Part shown: positions 36,494-44,489 of the stretch, piece after piece
Position numbering within the stretch: the first letter of the stretch is position 1
How the letters are laid out: each line of letters begins with the position of its first letter
DNA from: Mycolicibacter heraklionensis
GTDB lineage: Bacteria; Actinomycetota; Actinomycetes; Mycobacteriales; Mycobacteriaceae
Direction of reading: 5' to 3'
NCBI RefSeq assembly: GCF_019645815.1
Contig: NZ_CP080997.1
Location: 3,848,880-3,912,879 of the forward strand
DNA: 64,000 bases
Translations under genes and position numbers: made by a program
The notes under the pieces: model-generated
What the model was told of the DNA's origin: nothing
The model's database searches: none
The model's input: only the letters and a program-made list of their open reading frames with translations

Positions 36494-39262
36494 CTAGGTG
36501 CCGGGCGTACCCGACCCGCCAGTGGTTCCGGCGCTGCCGGCCGCGCCGTCGGCGCCGGGCGTTCCGGTACCGGTGGCCGCACCGCCCGGACCAGCGGCAC
36601 CCGCCGCGCCGGCGTTGCCGCCGCTGCCCGCGGCGCCGCCGGTGCCGTTGCCGGCGCCGCCGGTGCCGTGGCCGCCGCCATTGCCACCGGTACCGCCGTT
36701 GCCACCGTTGCCACCGTTACCGCCGTTGTAGCCGTTGCCGGTGTCGGGGTTGGTTCCGCCAGGACCGCCGGCACCGCCACCGCCGCCGTCGCCGCCGGTG
36801 CCGCCAGCACCCCCGTTGCCGCCGGTTCCGCTGGTGGACGCGCCGCCGACGCCACCGTTACCGCCGGTGCCACCGGCCGCGCCGTTACCGCCGTTGCCAC
36901 CAGCGGTGTTCGCGCCGCCGGGGAGCACTGGTATGCCGCTGATGCCGGCGGCCCCGTCGTCAGCAGTGCCGCCGGTGCCACCGGCACCACCGGTGCCACC
37001 GTTACCGGCAGCAGCGGTACCACCGGCACCGCCATTGCCGGCGTTGCCCGCGGTGACACCGTTACCGCCGGCGCCACCCGCGCCGCCGGTGCCGCCGTCG
37101 ATCGATCCGCTTCCGGCTCCACCGGTGCCACCGTTACCGCCCTGACCGCCGGCCGCACTGTAGGACGCTGAGCCGCCGGCACCACCGGCCCCGCCGGTAC
37201 CGGCGTGGCTGGTGCCGAAGCCGGCAGGTGCGTCGTCCGGCGTGGCGACGCCGCCGCTGTTACCGCCCGCGCCGCCATTGCCTCCCGCACCGCCGCCGGA
37301 CTTGGTGGCAAGGCCCTGGTAGCCGGGGCCACCGTCACCGCCGCGCCCGCCTTCGCCGCCGGACGCGGTGCCGTTGCCGCCGGCACCACCGTCAGCTCCT
37401 GCGCCCGCGGTCCCGCCGCTGGTCGAGCCACCGGCACCGCCGGATCCGCCCATGCCGCCGATGCTGACCACGCCTGCGCCGGTCGCGCCGTCGGCACCGG
37501 CCGCAGCGGCACCACCGTTACCGCCGTTACCGGTCCCACCCGACATGCCGCCGGTGCCGCCGGATCCGCCGTTGCCGCCCGCGCTCCAGGTCGTGGTGCC
37601 GTCGTTCCAGCCCAGGCCCTTGCCGGCCGCACCGCCATTGCCGCCATTGCCGCCGTTGCCGGTCTGGCTGTAGCCGCCGCCGCCACCGCCACCGCCGTTG
37701 CCGCCGCGCAGCGTCCCGTTTCCGCCGGCCGCACCGTTGCCGCCGGCGCCGCTGGTGCCGGTGTTGCTGTTGCCGCCCTGGCCGCCGTAGCCGCCCTGCC
37801 CACCAGTGGTGGCGACGGTGTTGTCATTGGTGGCGCCGTTGCCGGCGACGCCGCCGTTGCCGCCGGCGCCGCCAGTGCCGCTGTCACTGTCGCCGCCCTG
37901 GCCGCCGGTGCCGCCCTGACCGCCGAAGCCCACGGCGCCCAGGCCGCCCTTGCCGCCGTCACCGCCGGTGCCGCCGGTGTTGGCGCCCAGCGAGTTACCG
38001 CCCTGGCCGCCCGTACCGCCCTGTCCTCCAGTGCTGTAGGGAACGGTGGGGTCTGTCTTGTTGAGGCCGTTGCCATCACCGCCGTTACCACCGGTGCCGC
38101 CGTTGCCGCCGTGCTCACCACTGCCGCCGGCACCGCCGGTACCACCGCCGCCGCCTTGGCCGAGGTAGTCACCGGCCCCGTCCTTGGCGGCCTCCCCACC
38201 GGCGCCGCCGTTACCGCCGTTGGCGCCGTCACCGCTCGCCCCGGCGCTGCCGAAGAACGAGCTGGCGTAGTAATCGGAGCCGCGGGCACCGCCGGCTCCA
38301 CCGTTGCCGCCGTTGCCGCCGGTACCGCCGGCCAGACCATCGGTCGCACCGGTCGTGCCGTTACCGCCGTTTCCGGCAGCACCACCGGCGCCGCCCTGGC
38401 CGCCATCGCCGAACATGTAACCGCTGCGGCCGCCGGCACCACCGTTGCCGCCCTGGCCACCACTCATACCCGTGCCGGTGACGTTCGTGGTGCCGTTCAT
38501 GCCGGCGCCGCCAGCGCCGCCGGCCCCGCCGTTGCCGAAGTACCAGGCCGCCGCCGCGCCGCCGTCACCGCCTGCGCCACCGAAACCGCCCGCGACGGTC
38601 GCGGCACCACCGGCACCGCCGGCGCCGCCGTGGCCCATGAACCAACCGCCGGCGCCGCCGTCACCGCCAGCCGCACCGGCACCGCCCGCGCCACCGTCAC
38701 CACCGTTGCCCAGCCAGCCGAGCGCGGAGCCGCCGTCGCCGCCGGCCACGCCGGCTTGGTCACTGCTCCAGCCGGCGCCGCCGTCGCCGAACCACAGTCC
38801 GCCGTCACCACCGTTGGGGTTGTCCTCGGTACCGGCAACGCCGTTGCCGATCAGGTACATGCCGGACCACTGGTTGATCATCCCGTTGACCGCTTCACCA
38901 AACGGGTTGGTGATCCAGAGCTGGGCGATGCTGTGCAGCGGCTCGTAGAACCACTGGTCCATGATCCCGGTCCAGGAGAACGGGTCACCGGCGGCGCTGC
39001 CGGGGTCAGCCGCACCGAACAGGGCACTGAGGTCCCAGGTGGCTGCGGTGTCACCGGAGTCCGTCGTGGACCACGAACTGAACAGATCGCCGAAGAGGTC
39101 GCCGAGATCGAAATCGCCATCGGCATGCGCGGTCGGCGCGGCGGCTAACGGGGCCATCCCAAAAGCCAGGAACGCGCCGACCGCGCTGGTGGCACCGATC
39201 ACCCGCTTGCGGTACCGCGCTCCGGTGTTATCAGGCTGGCTACTGCTGTGACGACGACTCAT
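36494..39262 (-). CDS. PE-less PGRS glycine-rich secreted protein 3
   Basis: A 922-residue PGRS protein. The leader MSRRHSSSQPDNTGARYRKR and hydrophobic AVGAFLAFGMAPLAAAP end in a likely APTAHA cleavage site. The conserved non-repeat domain has IMDQWFYEPLHSIAQLWITN, INQWSGMYLIGNGVAGTEDN, then GGLWFGDGGAGW. The PGRS region includes many GGxGGxGGQGG units and ends GTTGGSGTPGT. No PE domain. AGGAGAGG lies about 9 bases before ATG 39262. It follows gjpA 4 by 87 bases and ends in a U-tract terminator, which defines a two-gene unit. Confidence 0.9.
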   Translation of the reverse strand: MSRRHSSSQPDNTGARYRKRVIGATSAVGAFLAFGMAPLAAAPTAHADGDFDLGDLFGDLFSSWSTTDSGDTAATWDLSALFGAADPGSAAGDPFSWTGIMDQWFYEPLHSIAQLWITNPFGEAVNGMINQWSGMYLIGNGVAGTEDNPNGGDGGLWFGDGGAGWSSDQAGVAGGDGGSALGWLGNGGDGGAGGAGAAGGDGGAGGWFMGHGGAGGAGGAATVAGGFGGAGGDGGAAAAWYFGNGGAGGAGGAGMNGTTNVTGTGMSGGQGGNGGAGGRSGYMFGDGGQGGAGGAAGNGGNGTTGATDGLAGGTGGNGGNGGAGGARGSDYYASSFFGSAGASGDGANGGNGGAGGEAAKDGAGDYLGQGGGGGTGGAGGSGEHGGNGGTGGNGGDGNGLNKTDPTVPYSTGGQGGTGGQGGNSLGANTGGTGGDGGKGGLGAVGFGGQGGTGGQGGDSDSGTGGAGGNGGVAGNGATNDNTVATTGGQGGYGGQGGNSNTGTSGAGGNGAAGGNGTLRGGNGGGGGGGGYSQTGNGGNGGNGGAAGKGLGWNDGTTTWSAGGNGGSGGTGGMSGGTGNGGNGGAAAAGADGATGAGVVSIGGMGGSGGAGGSTSGGTAGAGADGGAGGNGTASGGEGGRGGDGGPGYQGLATKSGGGAGGNGGAGGNSGGVATPDDAPAGFGTSHAGTGGAGGAGGSASYSAAGGQGGNGGTGGAGSGSIDGGTGGAGGAGGNGVTAGNAGNGGAGGTAAAGNGGTGGAGGTGGTADDGAAGISGIPVLPGGANTAGGNGGNGAAGGTGGNGGVGGASTSGTGGNGGAGGTGGDGGGGGAGGPGGTNPDTGNGYNGGNGGNGGNGGTGGNGGGHGTGGAGNGTGGAAGSGGNAGAAGAAGPGGAATGTGTPGADGAAGSAGTTGGSGTPGT

Positions 39263-39349
39263 TTGCGAACACCTCTCCTGTGAAGCGGTTCTGGAATGCA
39301 GTGCTGAAAGTTGTTAGAGGGAATCTCGGAACTAGTGCGCGGGGCCGGC

Positions 39350-40519
39350 TCAGGCATCGAAGCCGAGGAGCCCCGCCAGGTCAGCGAGGAAGTCGGTTGA
39401 CGCACCGGCACCCGCACCGCCGTCGTCGAACCAATCGTCGGGCACGATCGGGAAGTCGATCCCCGTCCACGGCGGCGCGACCTCGACGGGCCCCTTGCCT
39501 GTCCAGCCCGAACCGAGCAGCGAACCGACGATCTGTCCCCAGGCCTGCATGGCCGCGATCGGGCCGACGCCGTAGCCGTCAATTGCGATGGGCACGCCCG
39601 GCAGGATGCCTGTCTGCAGCGTGATGCCGAGGCTGTTGAAGATCGAGCCCCCGACCGCGGGAACGTCGATGAGATTGCCGTCGGCATCGGTCACCTGGTA
39701 GGGGCCTACCGCCACCTCGCCCGGGGTCAGGAGACCACCGAAAGCGAACTCCAGGTGGGTGATGTCGGTGCCCTCCGGGAGCAAGCCGGTGCTGGCGATC
39801 AGGGGAAGCAGGCTGTCGAGGTTGAGGGTGGCGCCGTTGAGGTAGCCGTCAAGCCAGCTGGCCATGATCTGGTTGAGGCCATCACCGTCTTGGATGCTGT
39901 TCATCATCGCGACCCAGGGGCTGATGGCCGGCCCCAGCGACCCGATGATGATGGCGCTGAGCGGTGAGGCCAGGAAGTTCACGATCGGCGTCGCCACATC
40001 GGCCATGTCGGCAGGCAGGAACTGTGGCAGCAGGCCGAAGAGCGCGTCGTGACCGAGGGCGAAGGTGTTCAGATCCGTTCCGCTGAGGGTGTGCACCCCC
40101 ACCGCGCCGATGGTGCCCTCCAAACCGCTCAACCCGAGGCTCCCGGAGGCGTTCTGCAAGGTGTAGCCCGTCAGCACCGCGTCCAGGTTGCTCTGGATCT
40201 GCTGCATCACGTCCGGGATCTTCGACGGGTCGTCGAGGATCTCCTGCCAGTACTGGGTCTGGTTGGCCAGGATCTGCTGGAACGCCACCCCGGGGGCCAG
40301 GAAGTAGTTCTGGGCGAGGATCGTCGCGTTCTCCGAGGCCTCGTTGAACACCGCCGTCCACGGCGCGAGCAGATCGGGAAGCCCGCCCGCGGTGAGTGCG
40401 ACATCTCGGATGGTGGGGCCACCGGCCAGCGGGGTAGCCACGACCGGGGTGGCGGCGATCAGGCCGGAGCCGACGATCGCGATACCGGCGGTGACGTAGG
40501 GGCGAAGGGTTTGCTGCAC
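39350..40519 (-). CDS. gjpA: GjpA-family outer-membrane porin-like protein, paralogue 4
   Basis: A 389-residue GjpA protein and the most canonical copy. Leader MQQTLRPYVTAGIAIVGSGL, then APWTAVFNEASENATILAQN, DPSKIPDVMQQIQSNLDAVL, SPLSAIIIGSLGPAISPWVA, GYLNGATLNLDSLLPLI, GTDITHLEFAFGGLLTPG, GGSIFNSLG and a C-terminal ADLAGLLGFDA. The start is ambiguous: AAGGAG abuts ATG 40525, whereas GTG 40519 is 6 bases downstream and gives the MQQTLRPY start that matches copy 3, so GTG is preferred. PGRS 3 follows after 87 bases. Divergent from the LLM oxidoreductase. Confidence 0.88.
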   Translation of the reverse strand: MQQTLRPYVTAGIAIVGSGLIAATPVVATPLAGGPTIRDVALTAGGLPDLLAPWTAVFNEASENATILAQNYFLAPGVAFQQILANQTQYWQEILDDPSKIPDVMQQIQSNLDAVLTGYTLQNASGSLGLSGLEGTIGAVGVHTLSGTDLNTFALGHDALFGLLPQFLPADMADVATPIVNFLASPLSAIIIGSLGPAISPWVAMMNSIQDGDGLNQIMASWLDGYLNGATLNLDSLLPLIASTGLLPEGTDITHLEFAFGGLLTPGEVAVGPYQVTDADGNLIDVPAVGGSIFNSLGITLQTGILPGVPIAIDGYGVGPIAAMQAWGQIVGSLLGSGWTGKGPVEVAPPWTGIDFPIVPDDWFDDGGAGAGASTDFLADLAGLLGFDA

Positions 40520-40805
40520 AGCCATCTCCTTTTGTGAGGTGCCGCCCTCGGCAGGCGCCTCGAGAAGCCGTGACGCTGCCGTGTTGCTCCTGGATTCACA
40601 CTTATTCACTGATGTGAGACCGAACACTAACCGTGAGTAACTTAAGACACAAGCACCTTGGTCAAATATTTTTCGGCGTTTCCAAAGCTCACAGGCGTTA
40701 ACATGCTGATACCTCGTGATCCTCCATAATTTCTACCTGAGAGTGGACGGTCTTCCTGTTTCTGACACGTCCTGCCACCGGAAAAAACCCTGGTATGTGT
40801 GAGGG

Positions 40806-41849
40806 ATGCGAATCGGTGTTCAGCTGGCCTACGCGGGTGGGTTCAAGGAAGCGGTGGAGCGGGTTGTCGAGCTCGAGCGAATCGGGATCGACGTGGTGTC
40901 GGTCGCCGAGGCCTACTCGTTCGACGCCATCAGCCAGCTGGGCTACCTGGCGGCCAAGACATCGCGAGTCGAGCTCCTGACCGGGGTCCTGCCCATCTAC
41001 ACCCGAACTCCTGCCTTGCTGGCGATGACGGCCGCCGGATTGGACTACGTGTCCGACGGCCGGTTCGCCCTGGGCCTCGGCACCTCTGGGCCGCAGGTGG
41101 TGGAGGGCTTCCACGGCGTGCCGTTCGACGCCCCGCTGGGACGCACCCGCGAGGTGGTGGAGATCTGCCGGGCGGTGTGGCGCCGCGAACGACTCCGCTA
41201 CGACGGAAAGCACTACCAACTGCCCCTCCCGGCCGAACGCGGGACCGGGCTCGGCAAGGCTTTGCAGTTGATCAATCATCCGGTGCGCGAACAGATTCCG
41301 ATCTCGATCGCCGCGCTGGGACCCAAGAACGTTGAACTGACCGCCGAGATCGCCAACGGTTGGCAGCCGGTGTTCTTCTACCCGGAACGTGCCGATGACG
41401 TGTGGGGTGAATCCCTGAAAGCCGGTGCGGCCAAACGTGATCCCGCGTTAGGTCCGCTGGACGTCATCGTGGGGGCGTCGCTGGCCATCGGCGACGACGT
41501 CGAGGATCGGCTGGCTTGGGTGAAACCGCAGCTGGCGCTCTACATCGGTGGAATGGGCGCCAAAGGCCGCAACTTCTACCACAACCTGGCCACCCGTTAC
41601 GGGTTCGGCGAGGTCGCGAATCGCATTCAGGAGCTGTACCTGTCCGGACGCAAGACCGAGGCGATCGACGCGGTGCCCGACGAGCTGGTGCGCAACACGT
41701 CCTTGGTCGGACCCCGCGGCCTGGTGGCCGAACGACTCGCCGCCTACGCCGAGGCCGGCGTGACAACGCTGCTGGTCGGCCCGCTGGCCACAGCGCCGGA
41801 CGAAGCGCTGCGCTACGTCGAGGAGCTGCGCGCTCTGCTGCCGTCCTGA
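40806..41849 (+). CDS. LLM-class F420-dependent oxidoreductase
   Basis: A 347-residue luciferase-like monooxygenase-fold protein (TIM barrel). It starts MRIGVQLAYAGGFKEAVERV, with VELLTGVLPIYTRTPALLAM, DYVSDGRFALGLGTSGPQVV and ELTAEIANGWQPVFFYPE, blocks typical of mycobacterial F420 enzymes. The substrate is unknown. GAGGG lies just before ATG 40806. The second fatty-acyl-AMP ligase follows 68 bases downstream on the same strand, suggesting joint transcription. Confidence 0.9.
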   Translation: MRIGVQLAYAGGFKEAVERVVELERIGIDVVSVAEAYSFDAISQLGYLAAKTSRVELLTGVLPIYTRTPALLAMTAAGLDYVSDGRFALGLGTSGPQVVEGFHGVPFDAPLGRTREVVEICRAVWRRERLRYDGKHYQLPLPAERGTGLGKALQLINHPVREQIPISIAALGPKNVELTAEIANGWQPVFFYPERADDVWGESLKAGAAKRDPALGPLDVIVGASLAIGDDVEDRLAWVKPQLALYIGGMGAKGRNFYHNLATRYGFGEVANRIQELYLSGRKTEAIDAVPDELVRNTSLVGPRGLVAERLAAYAEAGVTTLLVGPLATAPDEALRYVEELRALLPS

Positions 41850-41917
41850 TTCACGGCGCGGGCGGAGAATTTGGGCCGGGTGTGGCCCAGGACACCCCAC
41901 ACGCCAAGATGGGGCGT

Positions 41918-43741
41918 ATGGAATTCACGCCTACCGTGACTACACCCGCTGCAGAAACCCTGGTTGAGCTGCTGCAACGCCAAGCTGAACGGCTCGACGA
42001 CAAAGTCGCGTTCAGCTTCTCCTACAACGGCGACGACGAAGGACGCAGCGAGCTGACATTCGCTGAGCTGGACCGCCGCGCACGCGCCATCGCGGCGAAC
42101 CTGCAGCGCTACGACATCAACGGCGAACGGGTGCTGGTGCTGGTGCGGCCGGGACTGGACTTCATCGCCGGGTTCTTCGGCTGCCTGTACGCGGGCGCCG
42201 TGGCGGTGCCGGTGCACCAGAAGCTGGCGCCGCGCCTGGCGGTGGTCGTCCCCGACGCTCAGGCCCGGTTCGCGCTCACCGCCGCCGAGAACCGCGAGGC
42301 CACCCGGGCCGCGGTCGCCGGGATTCCGGGAGAACCCGAGCAGTGGTTCTTCACCGACGCCGGCGCCGACCCCGACACCTGGGTGACCCCCGACCTCAAC
42401 ATCGACTCCCCGGCGGCCATCCAGTACACCTCCGGCTCGACCCGCTCCCCCAAGGGTGTGCTGCTCAGCCACGGCAATATCCTGCACAACTGCGATGCCA
42501 TCCGTCAGTCGTGGAACGGCGACGAGAACGCCAAGGGCGTGTTCTGGCTGCCACCGCACCACGATCTGGGCTTGATCGGCGGCATTCTGTCCATGATCTA
42601 CATCGGGGCCAGCACGGCGCTGATGTCACCGACCGCCTTCATCAAACGCCCGATGCGCTGGCTGGAGCTGGTGTCTGCCCATCGCGGCGTGATCACCGCC
42701 GCGCCGAACTTCGCCTACGACCGGTGCGTGGAGACCAGCACTCCCGAAGAACGTGCCGCACTGGACCTTTCCTGCATGACGGTGGCGATGAACGGTGCAG
42801 AGGCGGTGCGCGCTACGTCGCTCGCCGCCTTCGCAGACGCCTTCGCGCCGGCGGGTTTCCAGCTCTCGTCGTGCTATCCGGTGTACGGGTTGGCCGAGGC
42901 CACCCTGTGTGTGGCGTCCGGGTCGCCCGCCGGAGTGCCCGGAGTGCGCTACCTCGATCGTGTTGCGCTGGAGCAGGACCGCATCGTTGATGTGTCGCCG
43001 GATGACCCCGCCGCCGCGACATTCGTCGGATGCGGCCAGCCCCGTCAATCCGACGTCGCCATCGTCGACCCGGTGACTCGCCAGCCCTGCGGTCCCGACG
43101 AGATCGGCGAGATCTGGGTCGCCGGACCCAATGTCGCGCAGGGTTATTGGAACAGGCCCGAAGAGACGGCGGCGACCTTTGGGGCGGTGCTGGCCGAGCC
43201 GGGCGACCCGAACCGCGGCCCGTTCCTGCGCACCGGAGACCTCGGTTTCCTCTGTGCCGGCGAGATTTTCACAACCGGACGATGCAAGGACCTAATCACC
43301 ATCGACGGTCACAACTACTACCCCAACGACATCGAATTCACCGTCCAGCAATGCGACCCGGTGCTGGTATCGGGCCGCGGGGCGGTCTTTGCGACCGACG
43401 CGCCGCCCGGTGGCGTCGAGCAGCTGGTGGTCGTGCACGAAGTGGACAGCGCGCGGGCCGCCGACGCCGACCTCGACGCAGTCATCGAAGCGATTCGGCT
43501 GGCGGTCGCAACCCATCACGGGATCGCGGCCGACGCCGTGGTCCTGGTGCATCACGTATCGCTGCCGACCACCTCAAGCGGCAAGATTCAGCGCGGCCAG
43601 ACCAAGCAACACTTCGTGGAGGGCAAACTGGCAGCCCTCGCCGAGTGGCGTACTCCCACCCAGGAACTGTCGCTGGAAGAGCTGGAGGCAGCGGCCAAGA
43701 TCGTCTCGACGCTGCAGTCCTGGGGAACCCGCCAGGGCTGA
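41918..43741 (+). CDS. Fatty-acyl-AMP ligase (FadD-type), paralogue 2
   Basis: A 607-residue adenylate-forming enzyme, paralogous to the 27039-28862 product. Motifs: YTSGSTRSPKGVLLSHGNIL, FWLPPHHDLGLIGG, TAAPNFAYDRCVETSTPEER, VYGLAEATLCVASG, LRTGDLGFLCAGE and GRCKDLITIDGHNYYPNDIE. The tail ends LQSWGTRQG, matching LQYWKARQG of copy 1. ATG 41918 (MEFTPTVTTP) is used; an ATG nine bases upstream is possible, and the longer open frame to 41516 overlaps the LLM gene and is rejected. No PKS or acyl carrier is nearby. It probably activates a fatty acid for an envelope lipid, by inference. Confidence 0.92.
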   Translation: MEFTPTVTTPAAETLVELLQRQAERLDDKVAFSFSYNGDDEGRSELTFAELDRRARAIAANLQRYDINGERVLVLVRPGLDFIAGFFGCLYAGAVAVPVHQKLAPRLAVVVPDAQARFALTAAENREATRAAVAGIPGEPEQWFFTDAGADPDTWVTPDLNIDSPAAIQYTSGSTRSPKGVLLSHGNILHNCDAIRQSWNGDENAKGVFWLPPHHDLGLIGGILSMIYIGASTALMSPTAFIKRPMRWLELVSAHRGVITAAPNFAYDRCVETSTPEERAALDLSCMTVAMNGAEAVRATSLAAFADAFAPAGFQLSSCYPVYGLAEATLCVASGSPAGVPGVRYLDRVALEQDRIVDVSPDDPAAATFVGCGQPRQSDVAIVDPVTRQPCGPDEIGEIWVAGPNVAQGYWNRPEETAATFGAVLAEPGDPNRGPFLRTGDLGFLCAGEIFTTGRCKDLITIDGHNYYPNDIEFTVQQCDPVLVSGRGAVFATDAPPGGVEQLVVVHEVDSARAADADLDAVIEAIRLAVATHHGIAADAVVLVHHVSLPTTSSGKIQRGQTKQHFVEGKLAALAEWRTPTQELSLEELEAAAKIVSTLQSWGTRQG

Positions 43742-43756
43742 ACGCCGAACAGGCAC

Positions 43757-44188
43757 CTAACCGGAAGCCAGCGGGTTGATCCAGCGCAGGCCGGGGAAAC
43801 GCTGAAAATCGGAGTCGGCAGAGGCCAGTTCGACGCCGTGCTCGATCGCGAGGGCGGCAAGCTGCGCATCCGGCACGAGGTTGGCGGTGACCTCGACCTG
43901 CGCGCAGATTCTGGCGTAAACCCGGGCGGTGGATTCGCCGGCTGGCGGGATCCACACCACCGGAACCGCCAACCAGTCCTCGATGTATTGCCATGCGTCC
44001 GAGGCGCTCAGGGGATTCGCGGTAACTCTCGGGTGCGTGACGATCCGCAGGAACGCGCCGATGGTCTGCCACGGCAAGCCAATCCTGTTGTCGCCGTTCA
44101 ATGTTTCTTCCAGCCACGCCGCAGCCACCGGATTGTGTTTGCTATGGGCGTCGATCGCGTACAGCAGGAGGTTGGCGTCTAGGAGCAT
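43757..44188 (-). CDS. vapC: VapC-type PIN-domain ribonuclease toxin
   Basis: A 143-residue PIN-domain protein of the mycobacterial VapC type. MLLDANLLLYAID supplies Asp4. LPWQTIGAFLRIVTHPRV is the TA-PIN family block, and NLVPDAQLAALAIEHGVELA plus SADSDFQRFPGLRWINP carry the later acids. It should cleave RNA and is neutralised by the VapB encoded 6 bases upstream. The acids appear intact. Convergent with FAAL copy 2. Confidence 0.9.
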   Translation of the reverse strand: MLLDANLLLYAIDAHSKHNPVAAAWLEETLNGDNRIGLPWQTIGAFLRIVTHPRVTANPLSASDAWQYIEDWLAVPVVWIPPAGESTARVYARICAQVEVTANLVPDAQLAALAIEHGVELASADSDFQRFPGLRWINPLASG

Positions 44189-44194
44189 CGATGC

Positions 44195-44431
44195 TCATCG
44201 CTCGTCATCGAGTAGGTCGAGGACTTCGGCCACGTTGGTGACATCGACCTTCAGGCCGATCGGCGCGGTGCGATGACGGTATCGGGTCCCGGGGGCGCTG
44301 GCCTGGGCGGCGATGCCGCGGCGGGCGAGCAGGTTCAGCGCCTCGCTGATCCCCAGACCCTGCCGCCGAAGTCGTTCGATCTCGGCAGCGACATCGCTAT
44401 CGATCACCACGGTGGTCCTCACAGACAGCAT
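44195..44431 (-). CDS. vapB: VapB-type ribbon-helix-helix antitoxin
   Basis: A 78-residue antitoxin. The N-terminal half (RTTVVIDSDVAAEIERLRRQ, then GLGISEALNLLARRG) is a ribbon-helix-helix DNA-binding domain. The C-terminal half (LKVDVTNVAEVLDLLDDER) is the toxin-binding tail. The ATG at 44431 (MLSVRTT) has little RBS; an in-frame GTG three codons on is an alternative. The vapC start lies 6 bases after its stop. A palindromic operator sits 13 bases upstream. Confidence 0.88.
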   Translation of the reverse strand: MLSVRTTVVIDSDVAAEIERLRRQGLGISEALNLLARRGIAAQASAPGTRYRHRTAPIGLKVDVTNVAEVLDLLDDER

Positions 44432-44444
44432 CGTACGCCTATAA

Positions 44445-44476
44445 CATCATGATGCGTAGCTACTCGCATCATGATG
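44445..44476. promoter_or_regulatory. vapBC operator: inverted repeat of two 10-bp palindromes
   Basis: CATCATGATG occurs at 44445-44454 and again at 44467-44476. Each is self-complementary, and the extended arms CATCATGATGCG and CGCATCATGATG form a perfect inverted repeat around TAGCTACT. It lies just upstream of the leftward vapB start, with TTATAG (minus strand) between it and the ATG as a candidate -10. Presumably the VapBC autorepression site. Confidence 0.8.
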
Positions 44477-44489
44477 CTTGACGCTCGGA

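Noticed and set aside
19682..39262. Dense short repeats that could suggest CRISPR arrays
   Set aside because: Units are GGN-type codon repeats in frame with PGRS proteins, without constant repeats and unique spacers; no cas genes.
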